A stretch of DNA of 64,000 bases from Saccopteryx bilineata (GCF_036850765.1 NC_089495.1:209929302-209993301); one strand, 5' to 3'. Counted from the first letter of the stretch, positions 19,828 to 31,234 are shown. Made by a program: numbers and translations. The notes: a model not told the origin generated them from the sequence alone.

Positions 19828-22826
19828 GTGCAGCCCCGGGAGGCCGCCGCGGGACGGGGCGAGGCCCTGCCCCGGGGAAACCGTCCCTGCCCCCACTCCC
19901 ACCCCCGATCGCCGCGTAGGCGCCTCTTGGAGCTCGGGGCCCGACTCCCTCCCCTCCTTTTCCGGCCCTTGGCCTTCTCGTGCCCCGCCCCCCATAATCC
20001 GACGGACACACGCCCTGCGATCTGCCCCTGCTCGGCCCCCCAGCCCTGGCTGGGACCTTTCACGGAGGTCCAGGGCCGTCCTAAAACCAATGGCTTAGGA
20101 CTGAATCTGTGTAGCGGTGACATTTCTTCAAACGGATGCCCCCACCACCACCGCACATCCTGGACCCCCCTCTCCGTGGCACCCACCTCCAGGCCTGTGG
20201 CTCCGCCCTCTATGTCCCAGGCCTCTGTGCCGGCCACCTCCACTGCCCCCGGCCAGCCTCTCAACCTCCTGGCACCCCTCAGGGAGCACCTGGCCCTGTT
20301 GCCCACCACCCGAGACTCCCCTCCATGCCCACCCAGGCCATGAGCCCCCATCTGCTTCTGCCCTGCTGTTCCTCACTGGGTGCAGCACCCACCCTCTTGG
20401 ACTGGATGGCCTGCCCTCTTGGAAGTGTCCTTGGAGGCTGCCTTTATGTCACTTGCCTGAACCAGGACCACTGGCCCTAACAGTTACTTTTGGTTACCAT
20501 TGGTTACTTGTTACCACTGGTTACTTTTGTTGCCACTGGTTATTTATCTTGATTGCTTGTCAGTTAGCAGGGGTTACTAGCTAGCACTCACTGGGGTGGG
20601 GTGGGGTGTGGGTGCCATTGTTCCAGCTGGGGTCCCAGGAGTTGGGGAGGAATGGTACCCAGAATGGTGACCGTCACCTTTTGTCCCAGTTGCTGGTGGA
20701 TGACGGTGTCCTGGCAGGGCAGCATGTCTAGTGAATCTTGAACCTTTCTGTGTGTTTCCCTGGGATGGAGTCTCCCCAGAGCTGAGTGGAGCACTGGTTT
20801 TCAGGTGTCTGTGTCAATGTCTTGAAGTGGTCAGTGAGGGGACTCTGAGAGGCTGGTTCCTGGGTCCTGCCTGCAAGGCCAGTGAATGTGTTTGGGCACA
20901 TCCAGTGTTTGGGCAGGGACGAGCTCTTTGGGGAGGCTGGCCCAGCAGTGGTCAGGGTCACGGGTCTGGGGTCGCAGGGCAGGAATTCCCCAGCAGGGAC
21001 CGGCAGGTGTGGCGAGGATTAGGTGAGAGGATGCTGCCCTCCCACAGTTCCAGAGGGCATGCTCTGGCACCTTGGTTACCCTGTGGGAGGCCCACGGACC
21101 TCTGACTTCTTCCCTGTCTCCTTCCCTTCCCCCAGGGACTCCCACGGTGCTCCCTGTGGCCCTGACGGAGAAGTGGGAGCCACTTCTGCCAAGTTTCAGT
21201 TTTGTTTCCTGGTCCTTGGCTTGTAGGAGAGACTCTTGCCAGCGAGTCCTGGTTTGAAATCAGGCGGAGGGGCAGCTCCAGCCCCTGACTAGAGCTTAGA
21301 CCATGGAGGGGTCTTAGAGGTTGGCGAAGGAGGGGGTCAAGCCAGGGGGCACGGTAAGCCTGGCCCCCTAGTCCCCTTCAGCACTCCTTCCAGGGTCCTG
21401 GGACCCAGGTGTTTCCCAGGATGAGCTGTTCCCTCCTGTTGTGCCCAGGGGCTGTCTCTGCCCGGGCCCCTCGCCCTCACCCAGCCTCAGTCTGACAGGT
21501 AGTCTCGGCCCCGCCCTGTGCCCCCTACCCTTGTCACGAGGTAGTACAGGCTGCATTTACCAGCGTACTAGTCCCCAGTCACCACCTCACACCCTTTCTG
21601 GGACCCCAGAGTTCTTGGCCTGTAGAGGCAGGGCTGCAGAGGTTGAGAGGGCAGTGAAGAGCCTCTGACTTGTTACGGAGAAGTCCCCCACCCTCAACTC
21701 CGTGGGGCTGGTGGCCAGGAGATACAGGGTCTGGTCACTGAGCAGGGGGGTTGGGCAGGATGGGACTGGCTCCCTGGGCCTTAGTCATTCATTTCTTCAT
21801 CAGATCCTGCAGCATGAGTTTGAGGCCCCTCCTAGGGCTATAAGTAGCAAGGCCATTGTCCGTGAGGACACCAGCCTGGTGACAACTTAGAAGACAGCAC
21901 AAGGAGGAAGTGCTAGAGCAGGCGGGGTTTCCTGGAGAAATAAAACTGGCTGAGGGGAGCAGGAGGTGAAACTGGGGTGTGGAAGGCTGCACCCCAAGGA
22001 TGTTCACGTGGGTCTGAGGGTCCTGAGGGCTGAGCGGGTGCCCCTCTGGGCCCCTCTGGTAGTGTTGACATCTGATGGAGGTCCTCACTGCCCTCGCCAG
22101 GACTGGAGCTCACAGGGAGTGGGTCCTGCTTGCTGGCAAGCCTCTAGGAGGGGAAGGGTCCCCGGTGGGGTCTCATCTGCTCCCTTCTTTTTCCAGTCTA
22201 GGATGACGGTGTCCCGAAACTGGCGAGCCATGCGGGACACGTGCAGGTACCGGCACCACTACCCGGTACGTAGCAGCCTGTCACTGAAGCAGCCCACCCG
22301 GCAAAACCCTCCCACTTCCCCCCGAAGAGGCCAGTGGACGATGTGTCCCTTGGCTCGTCGCCTTTACGAGGCAATCACAGTGCCAGCTTTTGTCACATCC
22401 ACACGAGGCCCCAGACCGCCACCCACCGCAGTGGTGTCCCCATGTCCTCAGCCCCTGCCCTCTGCACCTGTGAGTCTCAGGCAACCCTTGGGTGCCTCTG
22501 GGTACCAGTGAGGGGACTCCTCAGCACTGGCCTACATTGGTGAGGAGGAGGTGGTAGTCAGAGGCAGATTCTGACCCTCGGGGCGAGGAGCCCAGGCTGG
22601 GCTCCTTCAGGGTGTCTGGAAGTTTTTTGGCTGAGAGCAGATACACACACCTCTCCCCCAGGAACGCTGTAGTCTGAAGGGCCCAGTGAGGCAGCCTGTC
22701 TCCAATGATGTCCCCAACTGGCACTCTTTCTCTCTCTGGCTCTTCAGGATTTGACAGAACGGGACGGCAATGGAGACATGCCGAACCTGAGCTTCTACAG
22801 AAACGAGATCCGGTTCCTGCCCAACG
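19648..22826 (+). CDS. OGFR: Opioid growth factor receptor, 5' exons 1-3 only
   Basis: OGFR binds Met-enkephalin (opioid growth factor) at the nuclear envelope and restrains cell proliferation. Exons 1-3 (19648-19827, 22197-22265, 22748-22826) join in frame into about 109 codons. The start MDDPDCDSTWE matches human OGFR, an acidic E/D tract follows, then SRMTVSRNWRAMRDTCRYRH and NLSFYRNEIRFLPN. Exon 3 ends in phase 1. The exons for the rest of the conserved OGFr_N domain and the repetitive C-terminus are absent from the remaining 41 kb. About 110 bp after the exon 3 donor lies a 13-N gap and a large minisatellite. The gene is broken here, by assembly or by rearrangement. Confidence 0.93.
19828..22196 (+). 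other. OGFR intron 1
   Basis: The intron is 2.4 kb. It holds degenerate ggttacttttg/ggttacc repeats at 20,480-20,580. It ends in a pyrimidine-rich acceptor, ccttctttttccag. Confidence 0.85.
20480..20580 (+). repeat. Degenerate GGTTAC tandem repeat
   Basis: Several imperfect copies of a roughly 20-bp unit built around 'ccactggttacttttg' inside OGFR intron 1. Confidence 0.7.
22197..22265 (+). CDS. OGFR: OGFR coding exon 2
   Basis: Twenty-three codons encode SRMTVSRNWRAMRDTCRYRH plus HYP, between acceptor ttttccag and donor gtacgt. The content matches the start of the conserved OGFr domain. Confidence 0.95.
22748..22826 (+). CDS. OGFR: OGFR coding exon 3
   Basis: It encodes DLTERDGNGDMPNLSFYRNE and IRFLPN plus one base. 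The acceptor is ctcttcag and the donor gtgggt. This is the last OGFR exon visible in the window. Confidence 0.95.
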
Positions 22827-22939
22827 GTGGGTGTCCAGTTGCTGCCCGCAGCTCGATCCTGCTGGGGTGTCCCCTCTCCTCTGTCCCTGCCTCTCTCGCT
22901 GGGACTGGGTCTCCTGGGACTGGGTCCGCTGCACGGGGC

Positions 22940-22952
22940 NNNNNNNNNNNNN
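22940..22952. other. Assembly gap, 13 N
   Basis: This is the only N run in the window. It lies in OGFR intron 3, directly at the left edge of the 40-bp minisatellite. The true missing length is unknown. Confidence 0.99.
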
Positions 22953-25900
22953 TGTGCGCGCGGGTCCTGAGACCCTTCTCCTCTGGCGCCTCTCACCTGC
23001 GGTCCTGAGACCCTTCTCTCTGGCGCCCTCACCTGCGCTGGTCCTGAGACCCCTTCTCTCTGGCGCCCTCACCTGCGCTGGTCCTGAGACCCTTCTCCTC
23101 TGGCGCCCTCACCTTGCGCTGGTCCTGAGACGCTTCTCCTCTGGCGCCCTCACTGCGCTGGTCCTGAGACCCCTTCTCCTCTGGCGCCCTCACCCTGTGC
23201 TGGTCCTGAGACCCTTCTCCTCTGGCGCCCTCACCTGCGCTGGTCCTGAGACGCATTCTCCTCTGGCGCCCTCACCTGTGCTGGTCCCGAGACCCTTCTC
23301 CTCTGGCGCCCTCACCTGTGCGCAGAGCTGGTCCCGAGACGCTTCTCCTCTGGCGCCCTCACCTGTGCTGGTCCTGAGACCCTTCCCCTCTGGCGCCCTC
23401 ACCTGTGCGCAGAGCTGGTCCTGAGACGCTTCTCCTCTGGGCCCGCCTCACCTGTGCTGGTCCTGAGACACTTCTCCTCTGGCGCCCTCACCTGTGCGCA
23501 GAGCTGGTCCTGAGACGCTTCTCCTCTGGCGCCCTCACCTGTGCTGGTCCTGAGACGCTTCTCCTCTGGCGCCCTCACCTGTGCTGGTCCCGAGACACTT
23601 CTCCTCTGGCGCCCTCACCTGTGCTGGTCCTGAGACGCTTCTCCTCTGGCGCCCTCACCTGTGCTGGTCCTGAGACGCTTCTCCTCTGGCGCCCTCACCT
23701 GTGCGCGGGAGCCTGTCCCGAGACGCTTCCCCTCTGGCGCCCTCACCTGTGCTGGTCCTGAGACGCTTCTCCTCTGGCGCCCTCACCTGTGCTGGTCCTG
23801 AGACGCTTCTCCTCTGGCGCCCTCACCTGTGCTGGTCCTGAGACCCTTCTCCTCTGGCGCCCTCACCTGTGCTGGTCCCGAGACACTTCTCCTCTGGCGC
23901 CCTCACCTGTGCTGGTCCTGAGACGCTTCTCCTCTGGCGCCCTCACCTGCGCTGGTCCTGAGACCCTTCTCCTCTGGCGCCCTCACCTGTGCTGGTCCTG
24001 AGACCCTTCTCCTCTGGCGCCCTCACCTGTGCTGGTCCTGAGACCCTTCCCCTCTGGCGCCCTCACCTGTGCTGGTCCTGAGACCCTTCTCCTCTGGCGC
24101 CCTCACCTGTGCTGGTCCTGAGACCCTTCCCCTCTGGCGCCCTCACCTGTGCTGGTCCTGAGACCCTTCTCCTCTGGCGCCCTCACCTGTGCTGGTCCTG
24201 AGACGCTTCTCCTCTGGCGCCCTCACCTGTGCTGGTCCTGAGACCCTTCCTCTCTGGCGCCCTCACCTGTGCTGGTTCTGAGACGCTTCCCCTCTGGCGC
24301 CCTCACCTGTGCTGGTCCTGAGACGCTTCTCCTCTGGCGCCCTCACCTGTGCTGGTCCCGAGACCCTTCTCCTCTGGCGCCCTCACCTGTGCGCAGAGCT
24401 GGTCCTGAGACGCTTCTCCTCTGGCGCCCTCACCTGCGCTGGTCCTGAGACCCTTCTCCTCTGGCGCCCTCACCTGTGCGCAGAGCTGGTCCTGAGACGC
24501 TTCTCCTCTGGCGCCCTCACCTGTGCTGGTCCTGAGACGCTTCTCCTCTGGCGCCCTCACCTGTGCTGGTCCTGAGACCCTTCTCCTCTGGCGCCCTCAC
24601 CTGCGCTGGTCCTGAGACCCTTCCCCTCTGGCGCCCTCACCTGCGCTGGTCCTGAGACCCTTCCCCTCTGGCGCCCTCACCTGTGCTGGTCCTGAGACGC
24701 TTCTCCTCTGGCGCCCTCACCTGTGCTGGTCCTGAGACCCTTCCCCTCTGGCGCCCTCACCTGTGCTGGTCCTGAGACGCTTCTCCTCTGGCGCCCTCAC
24801 CTGTGCGCAGAGCTGGTCCTGAGACGCTTCCCCTCTGACGCCCTCACCTGTGCTGGTCCTGAGACGCTTCTCCTCTGGCGCCCTCACCTGTGCGCAGAGC
24901 TGGTCCTGAGACGCTTCTCCTCTGGCGCCCTCACCTGTGCTGGTCCTGAGACCCTTCCCCTCTGGCGCCCTCACCTGTGCTGGTCCTGAGACGCTTCTCC
25001 TCTGGCGCCCTCACCTGTGCGCAGAGCTGGTCCTGAGACGCTTCCCCTCTGACGCCCTCACCTGTGCTGGTCCTGAGACGCTTCTCCTCTGGCGCCCTCA
25101 CCTGTGCGCAGAGCTGGTCCTGAGACGCTTCTCCTCTGGCGCCCTCACCTGTGCTGGTCCTGAGACCCTTCCCCTCTGGCGCCCTCACCTGTGCTGGTCC
25201 CGAGACACTTCTCCTCTGGCGCCCTCACCTGTGCTGGTCCTGAGACCCTTCTCCTCTGGCGCCCTCACCTGTGCTGGTCCTGAGACGCTTCTCCTCTGGC
25301 GCCCTCACCTGTGCTGGTTCTGAGACCCTTCTCCTCTGGCGCCCTCACCTGTGCTGGTCCTGAGACCCTTCTCCTCTGGCGCCCTCACCTGTGCTGGTCC
25401 TGAGACCCTTCTCCTCTGGCGCCCTCACCTGTGCTGGTCCTGAGACGCTTCCCCTCTGGCGCCCTCACCTGTGCTGGTTCTGAGACCCTTCTCCTCTGGC
25501 GCCCTCACCTGTGCTGGTCCTGAGACCCTTCTCCTCTGGCGCCCTCACCTGTGCTGGTCCCGAGACACTTCTCCTCTGGCGCCCTCACCTGTGCTGGTCC
25601 TGAGACCCTTCCCCTCTGGCGCCCTCACCTGTGCTGGTCCCGAGACACTTCTCCTCTGGCGCCCTCACCTGTGCTGGTCCTGAGACCCTTCTCCTCTGGC
25701 GCCCTCACCTGTGCTGGTCCCGAGACACTTCTCCTCTGGCGCCCTCACCTGTGCTGGTCCTGAGACACTTCTCCTCTGGCGCCCTCACCTGTGCTGGTCC
25801 TGAGACCCTTCTCCTCTGGCGCCCTCACCTGTGCGCAGAGCTGGTCCTGAGATGCTTCTCCTCTGGCGCCCTCACCTGTGCTGGTCCTGAGACCCTTCTC

Positions 25901-26080
25901 CTCTGGCGCCCTCACCTGTGCTGGTCCTGAGACGCTTCTCCTCTGGCGCCCTCACCTGTGCTGGTCCTGAGACCCTTCCCCTCTGGCGCCCTCACCTGTG
26001 CTGGTCCTGAGACGCTTCTCCTCTGGCGCCCTCACCTGTGCGCGGGAGCCGGTCCTGAGACGCTTCTCCTCTGGCTGGAG
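22953..26080 (+). repeat. 40/47-bp minisatellite array, about 75 units
   Basis: The basic 40-bp unit reads gctggtcctgagacgcttct then cctctggcgccctcacctgt. A 47-bp variant replaces gtgctgg with gtgcgcagagctgg. Units are very alike, with a c/g switch at gagac(c/g)ctt and a t/c switch at cttc(t/c)cc. A 214-bp block (three 40-bp and two 47-bp units) at about 24,723-24,936 is repeated almost exactly at 24,937-25,150. The outer units on the left are more diverged. Because 40 is not a multiple of 3, all frames rotate, giving long artificial open frames. Confidence 0.98.
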
Positions 26081-27590
26081 CAGCCCTGTGGGGCAGGGGC
26101 CACTTTCCAAGCCCCCTCCCACCCCCCACCCTACGAAAACATCAGCAGCAGACACCGTGGAGCTGAGCACCTGGGGGTGGGGGTTCCTGAGGTCAGACCC
26201 TCAGCTTCTTTCTCTGCCTTGAGCCGGTCAGTCCGAGTCGGGGGCTAGAGTGGGTCTGAGAGCCAGACGCACTGGGGTTTGTGGGTGAAGCCCACGGTGC
26301 CTGGGTGGCAGCCTCCCCGGAGCCTCTCTCTGCTGTACCTCCGTCCCTGGTAGCTTTTTACTGAGGAGGGGGAGGGAATGCTAGAAGTCATTTACACTTT
26401 AGTAAGAATTAAACCAGCCTGTTCTGTCTCTCAGGGGCCTGGGGCAGCCACAGTTTACCGGTGCCTGTGGGCTTCATTCAGCCTGGCTGCATGCAAGGAG
26501 TGCTATCACCCCCTATTTTAAGGATAAGAAGACCAATAAATGACCCAGATTAACGACTTGGCCAGTGTGGTAAGGCCCCAACCTTCCCCAGGAGGGTCTG
26601 AGGAGGGAATCTCTGGCCACCATGATGGTGATGACAGTTTCTTAGTGGAAAGGCTACCATCCCGTTGTGAGTGTTCCCTGATGTCAGGAGCAAGTGTTTC
26701 CGGACGTTTCAGGGGCCTGAAAACTGCTCCTGTGCCTCCAGCCAGGCCGGCCTGGCCAGCTCCACCTGCAGGCCTGACTCAGCTTCTTGTGCAGGTGCTG
26801 ACCCAGGAAGGGTCAGCTGTCCCTGGGGCTGCAGCCCAAACCCCAGCCCAGTCTGGGGCACCTCACAGTGGCACCGAGGTCCCTGCCCTTCCTGCTACAG
26901 CACACGGTCAAACCACTAGGCTCCACTGTGGGGCATGCACGAGTGTCCAGGGACACCCCCCCTGCATCCAGCTTGAATACCCTGTCTCCTCCCTGCACCT
27001 GTCCCTTCCTGGCCTTTAAATAGCAGTTACGAGACCTCTGCCCCTCCCTCCCCTGTGGAGACAGTGCACACACGACAGGCTTCCCAAAAACAGCCGCCCT
27101 TTCCCGCTGCCATGGACAGGCTGGCCAGCCCCAGGGCACAGCAGGAAATGACCAGAGGACATTCCTGGCTGGCTGGCTGGCCAGAGACGGAGGATGCCTG
27201 GGTCCCAGACCACAGTGGCCTCTTGCTGGCTGTGACCTTGAGGAGAACAGAGGGTCAGGGTGGCAGCGCTCTGAGCAGGGGGGTGGCCAGTCCGTCATGT
27301 CTGGGAGGGGCCCGAGGTGACCGTCCCTTGCCTCTGCCGGGGAGGCACCGTCCTCCTCCTGAAGAGTGTGGCCATTCAAGCACTTTCATGTTGGGGCTGG
27401 TGGTGGTGCAGAGCTCCGGTCAGGATGCGTCCTGGCGTCCCTCCCGGGTCTGGGTGTGGGTGGAGGGTGTGCCACTGACCGGGCCGCAGCCTGTCAGGTG
27501 CTACGATCCCCCCCGGGCCCCCCCCAGCCCAAGCAGAGCTGCTCAGAGCTGCTCAGAGATCTGACCACCGCACTCGGTGCCCTGACGAGT
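26081..27590. other. Unique non-coding DNA after the minisatellite
   Basis: No OGFR exon 4 or later and no other exon is seen. This is the first unique sequence to the right of the gap and array, so it marks the other side of the suspected junction. Confidence 0.6.
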
Positions 27591-27860
27591 GGCTATTTTT
27601 AACCTGAGTGTGGTGAGTGCATTTCTAGAAGGAACCTGCTCTCCTGATCAATGCCTGCAGCTGCCCCTGCGTGGACACACTCGGCTTGCACTGGCCGGGC
27701 TGCTGAGGGCTGTAACCGAATCCCGTCAGCTGACCGGGGCGGGATAAATCTGTCTCCTCCGACAAGCGCGTCCTGCTGCTCTTATCTGGTTACAGACGCC
27801 CGTTCCCGCCGCCGCCGCTGGCCCTTAATATAACTCTGAAGTCACGCCTGGCGGCCGGGG
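27590..27860. promoter_or_regulatory. Candidate muscle/heart enhancer (MEF2, E-box, GATA)
   Basis: A MEF2 consensus CTATTTTTAA (27593-27602) lies with two CAGCTG E-boxes (27658-27663, 27727-27732), a GATA site CTTATCT (27781-27787) and an AT-rich cccttaatataactc stretch near 27,820. The site combination and locus suggest a cardiac or skeletal enhancer for miR-1-1/133a-2. Function is inferred. Confidence 0.4.
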
Positions 27861-28790
27861 CGTGGGGGGCGTGGGGGGAGGGCTGGGGGCTGGGGGCTGG
27901 GACCCCGGAGGCTGGGGGGCAGCACTGTGGCCTGAGAGGACCCCCCTGCCTCCTGAAGCGTGCACTCGGGATGTGCCCAAAGTGGCGAGAGAGCTGTGTC
28001 CTCGTCGCTGGCCCACGAGGGGTGCTGCCCGAGGGAGGTGCCACAGGGTCGTGACCCCCACCGAGTCATCGAGACATCGAGCCCATGGCTGATTTGGGGG
28101 AGATGACGAGAGCTTCATCAGACCCTCAAACGGACCCTTCCCTGGAGGTGGAAAACCAGGTCCCATGTCACACAGACTGCAGCTCTCTGGCTCCTCAGCC
28201 CCGAAGGCGTCTCAGACCACCTTGTTTAGACGAGTCCCCCGTCCAGGCATCACGACCCTTCTCTCGGCCTTCAGTTTTTCCCTATCCAATCACCAGCAGG
28301 TGAAATTTACATTCACTGTTCACGTGCTTGCTGCCTGCCTGCTCCCCACGGAACGGGAGTCCCATAAGGCCAGGGAACCCGGCCGTTCAACCACAGAGGT
28401 GGCTTCCTGGCACGCCTGGAGCCACGCCGGGGGACAGAGGAGCCGTATCTAAAGTGTCTCAGTCAGGACAGGTGGGGTCAGGCCCAGTAACAAACACGCC
28501 CCCCCCCAATCTAATGGCCTCAGATGAGAAAGGTTTTGTGTTGTTTTTCTTTTCTTTTCATCTTGAGCCTTGTTGGTCATTGGGGTGGGCAGTGAGGTGG
28601 GAGGGGGCACGGCTTTCGCAGACCTGTACGCATCACACGGGCTCGTCGACCGCTCACCGTCAGACCAAAGCCCGTGGCCGGGGAAGCAGAAGGAGATTCC
28701 TGCAGGTGGAAATGAGAAAACCCCACAGGGACAGGAAAATGCTTTCTACGAGCCTGAAGTGCAGCCTGAAGCACGGAGCACAGAGCATGG
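27861..28790. other. Non-coding, no gene seen
   Basis: GC-rich unique sequence with a g-rich 'ggggctggg' stretch at 27,865-27,920. No feature is recognised. Confidence 0.5.
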
Positions 28791-28792
28791 TG

Positions 28793-29022
28793 CGGGCTGA
28801 CCCGGAGGGACTGGGGGCTGAGTGGGCCCCTCCCCAGCGGGCTGACAGGGAGGGACTGGGGGCTGAGTGGACCCCTCCCCAGCGGGCTGACCCGGAGGGA
28901 CTGGGGGCTGAGTGGACCCCTCCCCAGCGGGCTGACAGGGAGGGACTGGGGGGGCTGAGTGGACCCCTCCCCAACTGGCTGACAGGGAGGGACTGGGGGC
29001 TGAGTGGACCCCTCCCCAGCGG
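28793..29022 (+). repeat. 45-bp minisatellite, 5 units
   Basis: The unit is gggctgacccggagggactg then ggggctgagtggacccctcc and ccagc, repeated five times with few changes. Confidence 0.9.
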
Positions 29023-29214
29023 GCCCACGTGCCCACCTGGGTGGGCCCCATGCAGGCTCCGGGGCTTGGGGGCCACAGGCACAGTCAGATGAGGACTCAG
29101 GATTTCTTATGCCGTGGGCCGGCCCGTTGACTTCAAAGGTGCTGCGTTAATGTCGCAAGTGGCCGATACCTTCATTGAACCCCTGGCGTAACGGCAGCCG
29201 TAAACTGTGACCTC

Positions 29215-29320
29215 CCCTCCACCCCCTCCCCCAAGTTAAGAGCAAATCTGTAAATACTTATCTTATCTCTGCAAAGGGAAAACCATTCCTACTTAATTTC
29301 TCTTGATCCCAATCCTGGGG
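29215..29320. promoter_or_regulatory. Candidate element with tandem GATA sites
   Basis: ACTTATCTTATCT at 29256-29268 holds two directly repeated GATA cores. An AT-rich context and accattcctac (TEAD/MCAT-like) follow close by. GATA plus MCAT is a common cardiac pairing; the role is inferred. Confidence 0.35.
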
Positions 29321-30829
29321 TCCGATCCCTGGCTGTCAGTGTGGGCTTGTGATGCCCCGCCGGGCAGAGGTCCAGGGTGGGTGCTGCCCCTACTCTGAGT
29401 TTGGGGTGTCCACGCTAACCCCGCCCATCCCAGGCCCGTGTCCCGAGCGTGAATGTCCAGGCCGGTGTGTGGAGAGGGAGCAGGTGCCCAGCTCCTCCTC
29501 CATCCCCCACCCTGGTGGCCAGACCCAAACCGGGCCCTCCTGAGCCTAACCCGCTCTGGGCCCTGGGCTGGGCCCCGATCGGACCCTGCAGACGCTGGAG
29601 GGGCCGGTGGGACACGACCGAGTGAGCTGGCTGGTGTGAGGCATCAGGGAGCGGCGGGGCTTGTGGAGAACGGGGGGCATCTAGCCGTGGGACTATCTAG
29701 CCACCTAGCTCTACCATCTAGCCACCTCGGGACTGTGGGCCCTCCGCTCCGCACACTGGCACCTGCTGGGGGTCCTGGGAACTCGGGTCACTGACCCTCG
29801 CAGGCCAGAGCAGGCGCACAGAGGACGAGCCTTGGCTGCAGGCTTCTGGTTAGGGAGCCTGCCAGACTGGAAGCTTCTCTCAGGCGGGAATGACCCGGCC
29901 CCCTCAGGGCTCCCAGGGTCCCGAAGAACCCCACATTTCCGGTTTACTGCCGTACATCACGGCTCGGCAAAGCTGGTGCAATGACGTTTGCTGAGTGATG
30001 GGGTGGGGGTGTGTCTCGGGGCCCCTGAGCAGCCCTCCCCACTGTCTCTAGGAGTGCGGCCTGTGCCCAGGACCCTGAGGGAGGGCTACTCAGAGCTGTG
30101 GGGCCCGGGTGTCCTGCAGGGCCTCCCCCCCCCACGGCACGCAGAAGCCCTGGGCAGCTGCTGGCCCAGTTGTCGGGACAGGCGGGACGGCTGGCAGGAC
30201 ACCGTGGTCTAGGGACAGGCAGGACTGAAGGCAAGCCGCCCTTCCCCTCGCGAGCGCCCCTGCAGCTGTGCTCAGGGCTCCACGGACAGCAAAGCAGGTG
30301 GCCAGGCCGCCGTGCACGCCACTGACCGGGGATCCTCCGGTTCCAACCCCGAGGGGAGCAGGGCCAGCTGGGCACGGGACCCAGAACGGGCGCAGGACGG
30401 GCACTGGGCCTGTCGGATTTGACCGCTGACGGCTGCATCCCTCACTTGGAACCAGCGGGTGGGGTGGTTCTCCTGGTCCAGGACAGGCTACCTCGCAGAC
30501 AGAGGTGCCACAATGGCCCTGCCCCAAGCTGAGCCCCAGGAGGCCCCAGGAAGTGTGGGAGCCATGTGTGGCCCCCCTGTTACATAGCTCCAATGGTTGG
30601 GATCAAGGTGCCCTGGGCCAGTCCCCGTAGGAGCACCCCGGGGAGGCACTGGGGGGCTTCCTCATCCTCTCAACAGTGTGGCAGCTCCGAGCCTGCAAAC
30701 GCCTGTCTGTCTGCCACCCAGCGGGGCGCAGCCTTGTAGGACCTGGTGCTGCCGGATGCCTGTGCCAGGACGGGTACTCACCTCACCCGTCTAATCATTC
30801 ACCTGCCTGATGTGCAATGTCATGTGACA
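29321..30829. other. Non-coding, no gene seen
   Basis: Unique GC-rich DNA. The open frames at 29,944-30,593 on the minus strand look like composition artefacts. Confidence 0.5.
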
Positions 30830-31220
30830 GCGTCACCCAGAGTGGTCTCACGGCCTTAAAAACTCTCTGTGCTCCCCTACTCACCCCAACCCCCACCCCA
30901 AACCCTGGAGCCCACGGCTCTGTTCACCGTCTCCATGGTGTTCTGCCTTTTCCAGGACGTCACCGAGTTGGAATCACGCAGTGTGTAGCCTCTGCAGAGT
31001 GGCTTCTGTCCCTTATCGTATGTATCTCAGGTCCCTCCCTCCACGAGTTCTCATGACTAGACAGCTCGTTTCTTTTCCGCGCTGAATAACATTCCACTGT
31101 CTGGACCGCCGCTGACCCATCCGGCTGTGAACGGACGGCTTGGTTGCTTCCTAGTTTTGGGGAATTCCGAATAAAGCTGCAAGAAACCCCCCTGTGTGTG
31201 GGTCTTGTGTGGCAATCAGC
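30830..31220 (+). mobile_element. Old LINE-1 fragment
   Basis: The text is diverged from known L1 phrases but readable: 'aataacattccactgtctgg', 'cttggttgcttcctagtttt', 'ccgaataaagctgcaagaaa', 'gggtcttgtgtgg'. It is much older than the L1 at 3.8 kb and cannot be active. Confidence 0.7.
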
Positions 31221-31234
31221 TTGTAAGGCACTCT

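Noticed and set aside
22705..25930. Long open frames such as 22705-23424 and many 70-128 codon frames in the array
   Set aside because: They arise because a 40-bp unit cycles through all three frames without a stop. The protein text is a pure repeat product with no start context or splice logic.
22953..26080. CRISPR-like array
   Set aside because: Units are directly abutting with no unique spacers, and the DNA is mammalian. It is a minisatellite.
22953..26080. CTCF-like match in each 40-bp unit (gcgccctcacctgt)
   Set aside because: It fits only about 11 of 14 consensus positions and lacks the central T-G match, so it is too weak to claim.
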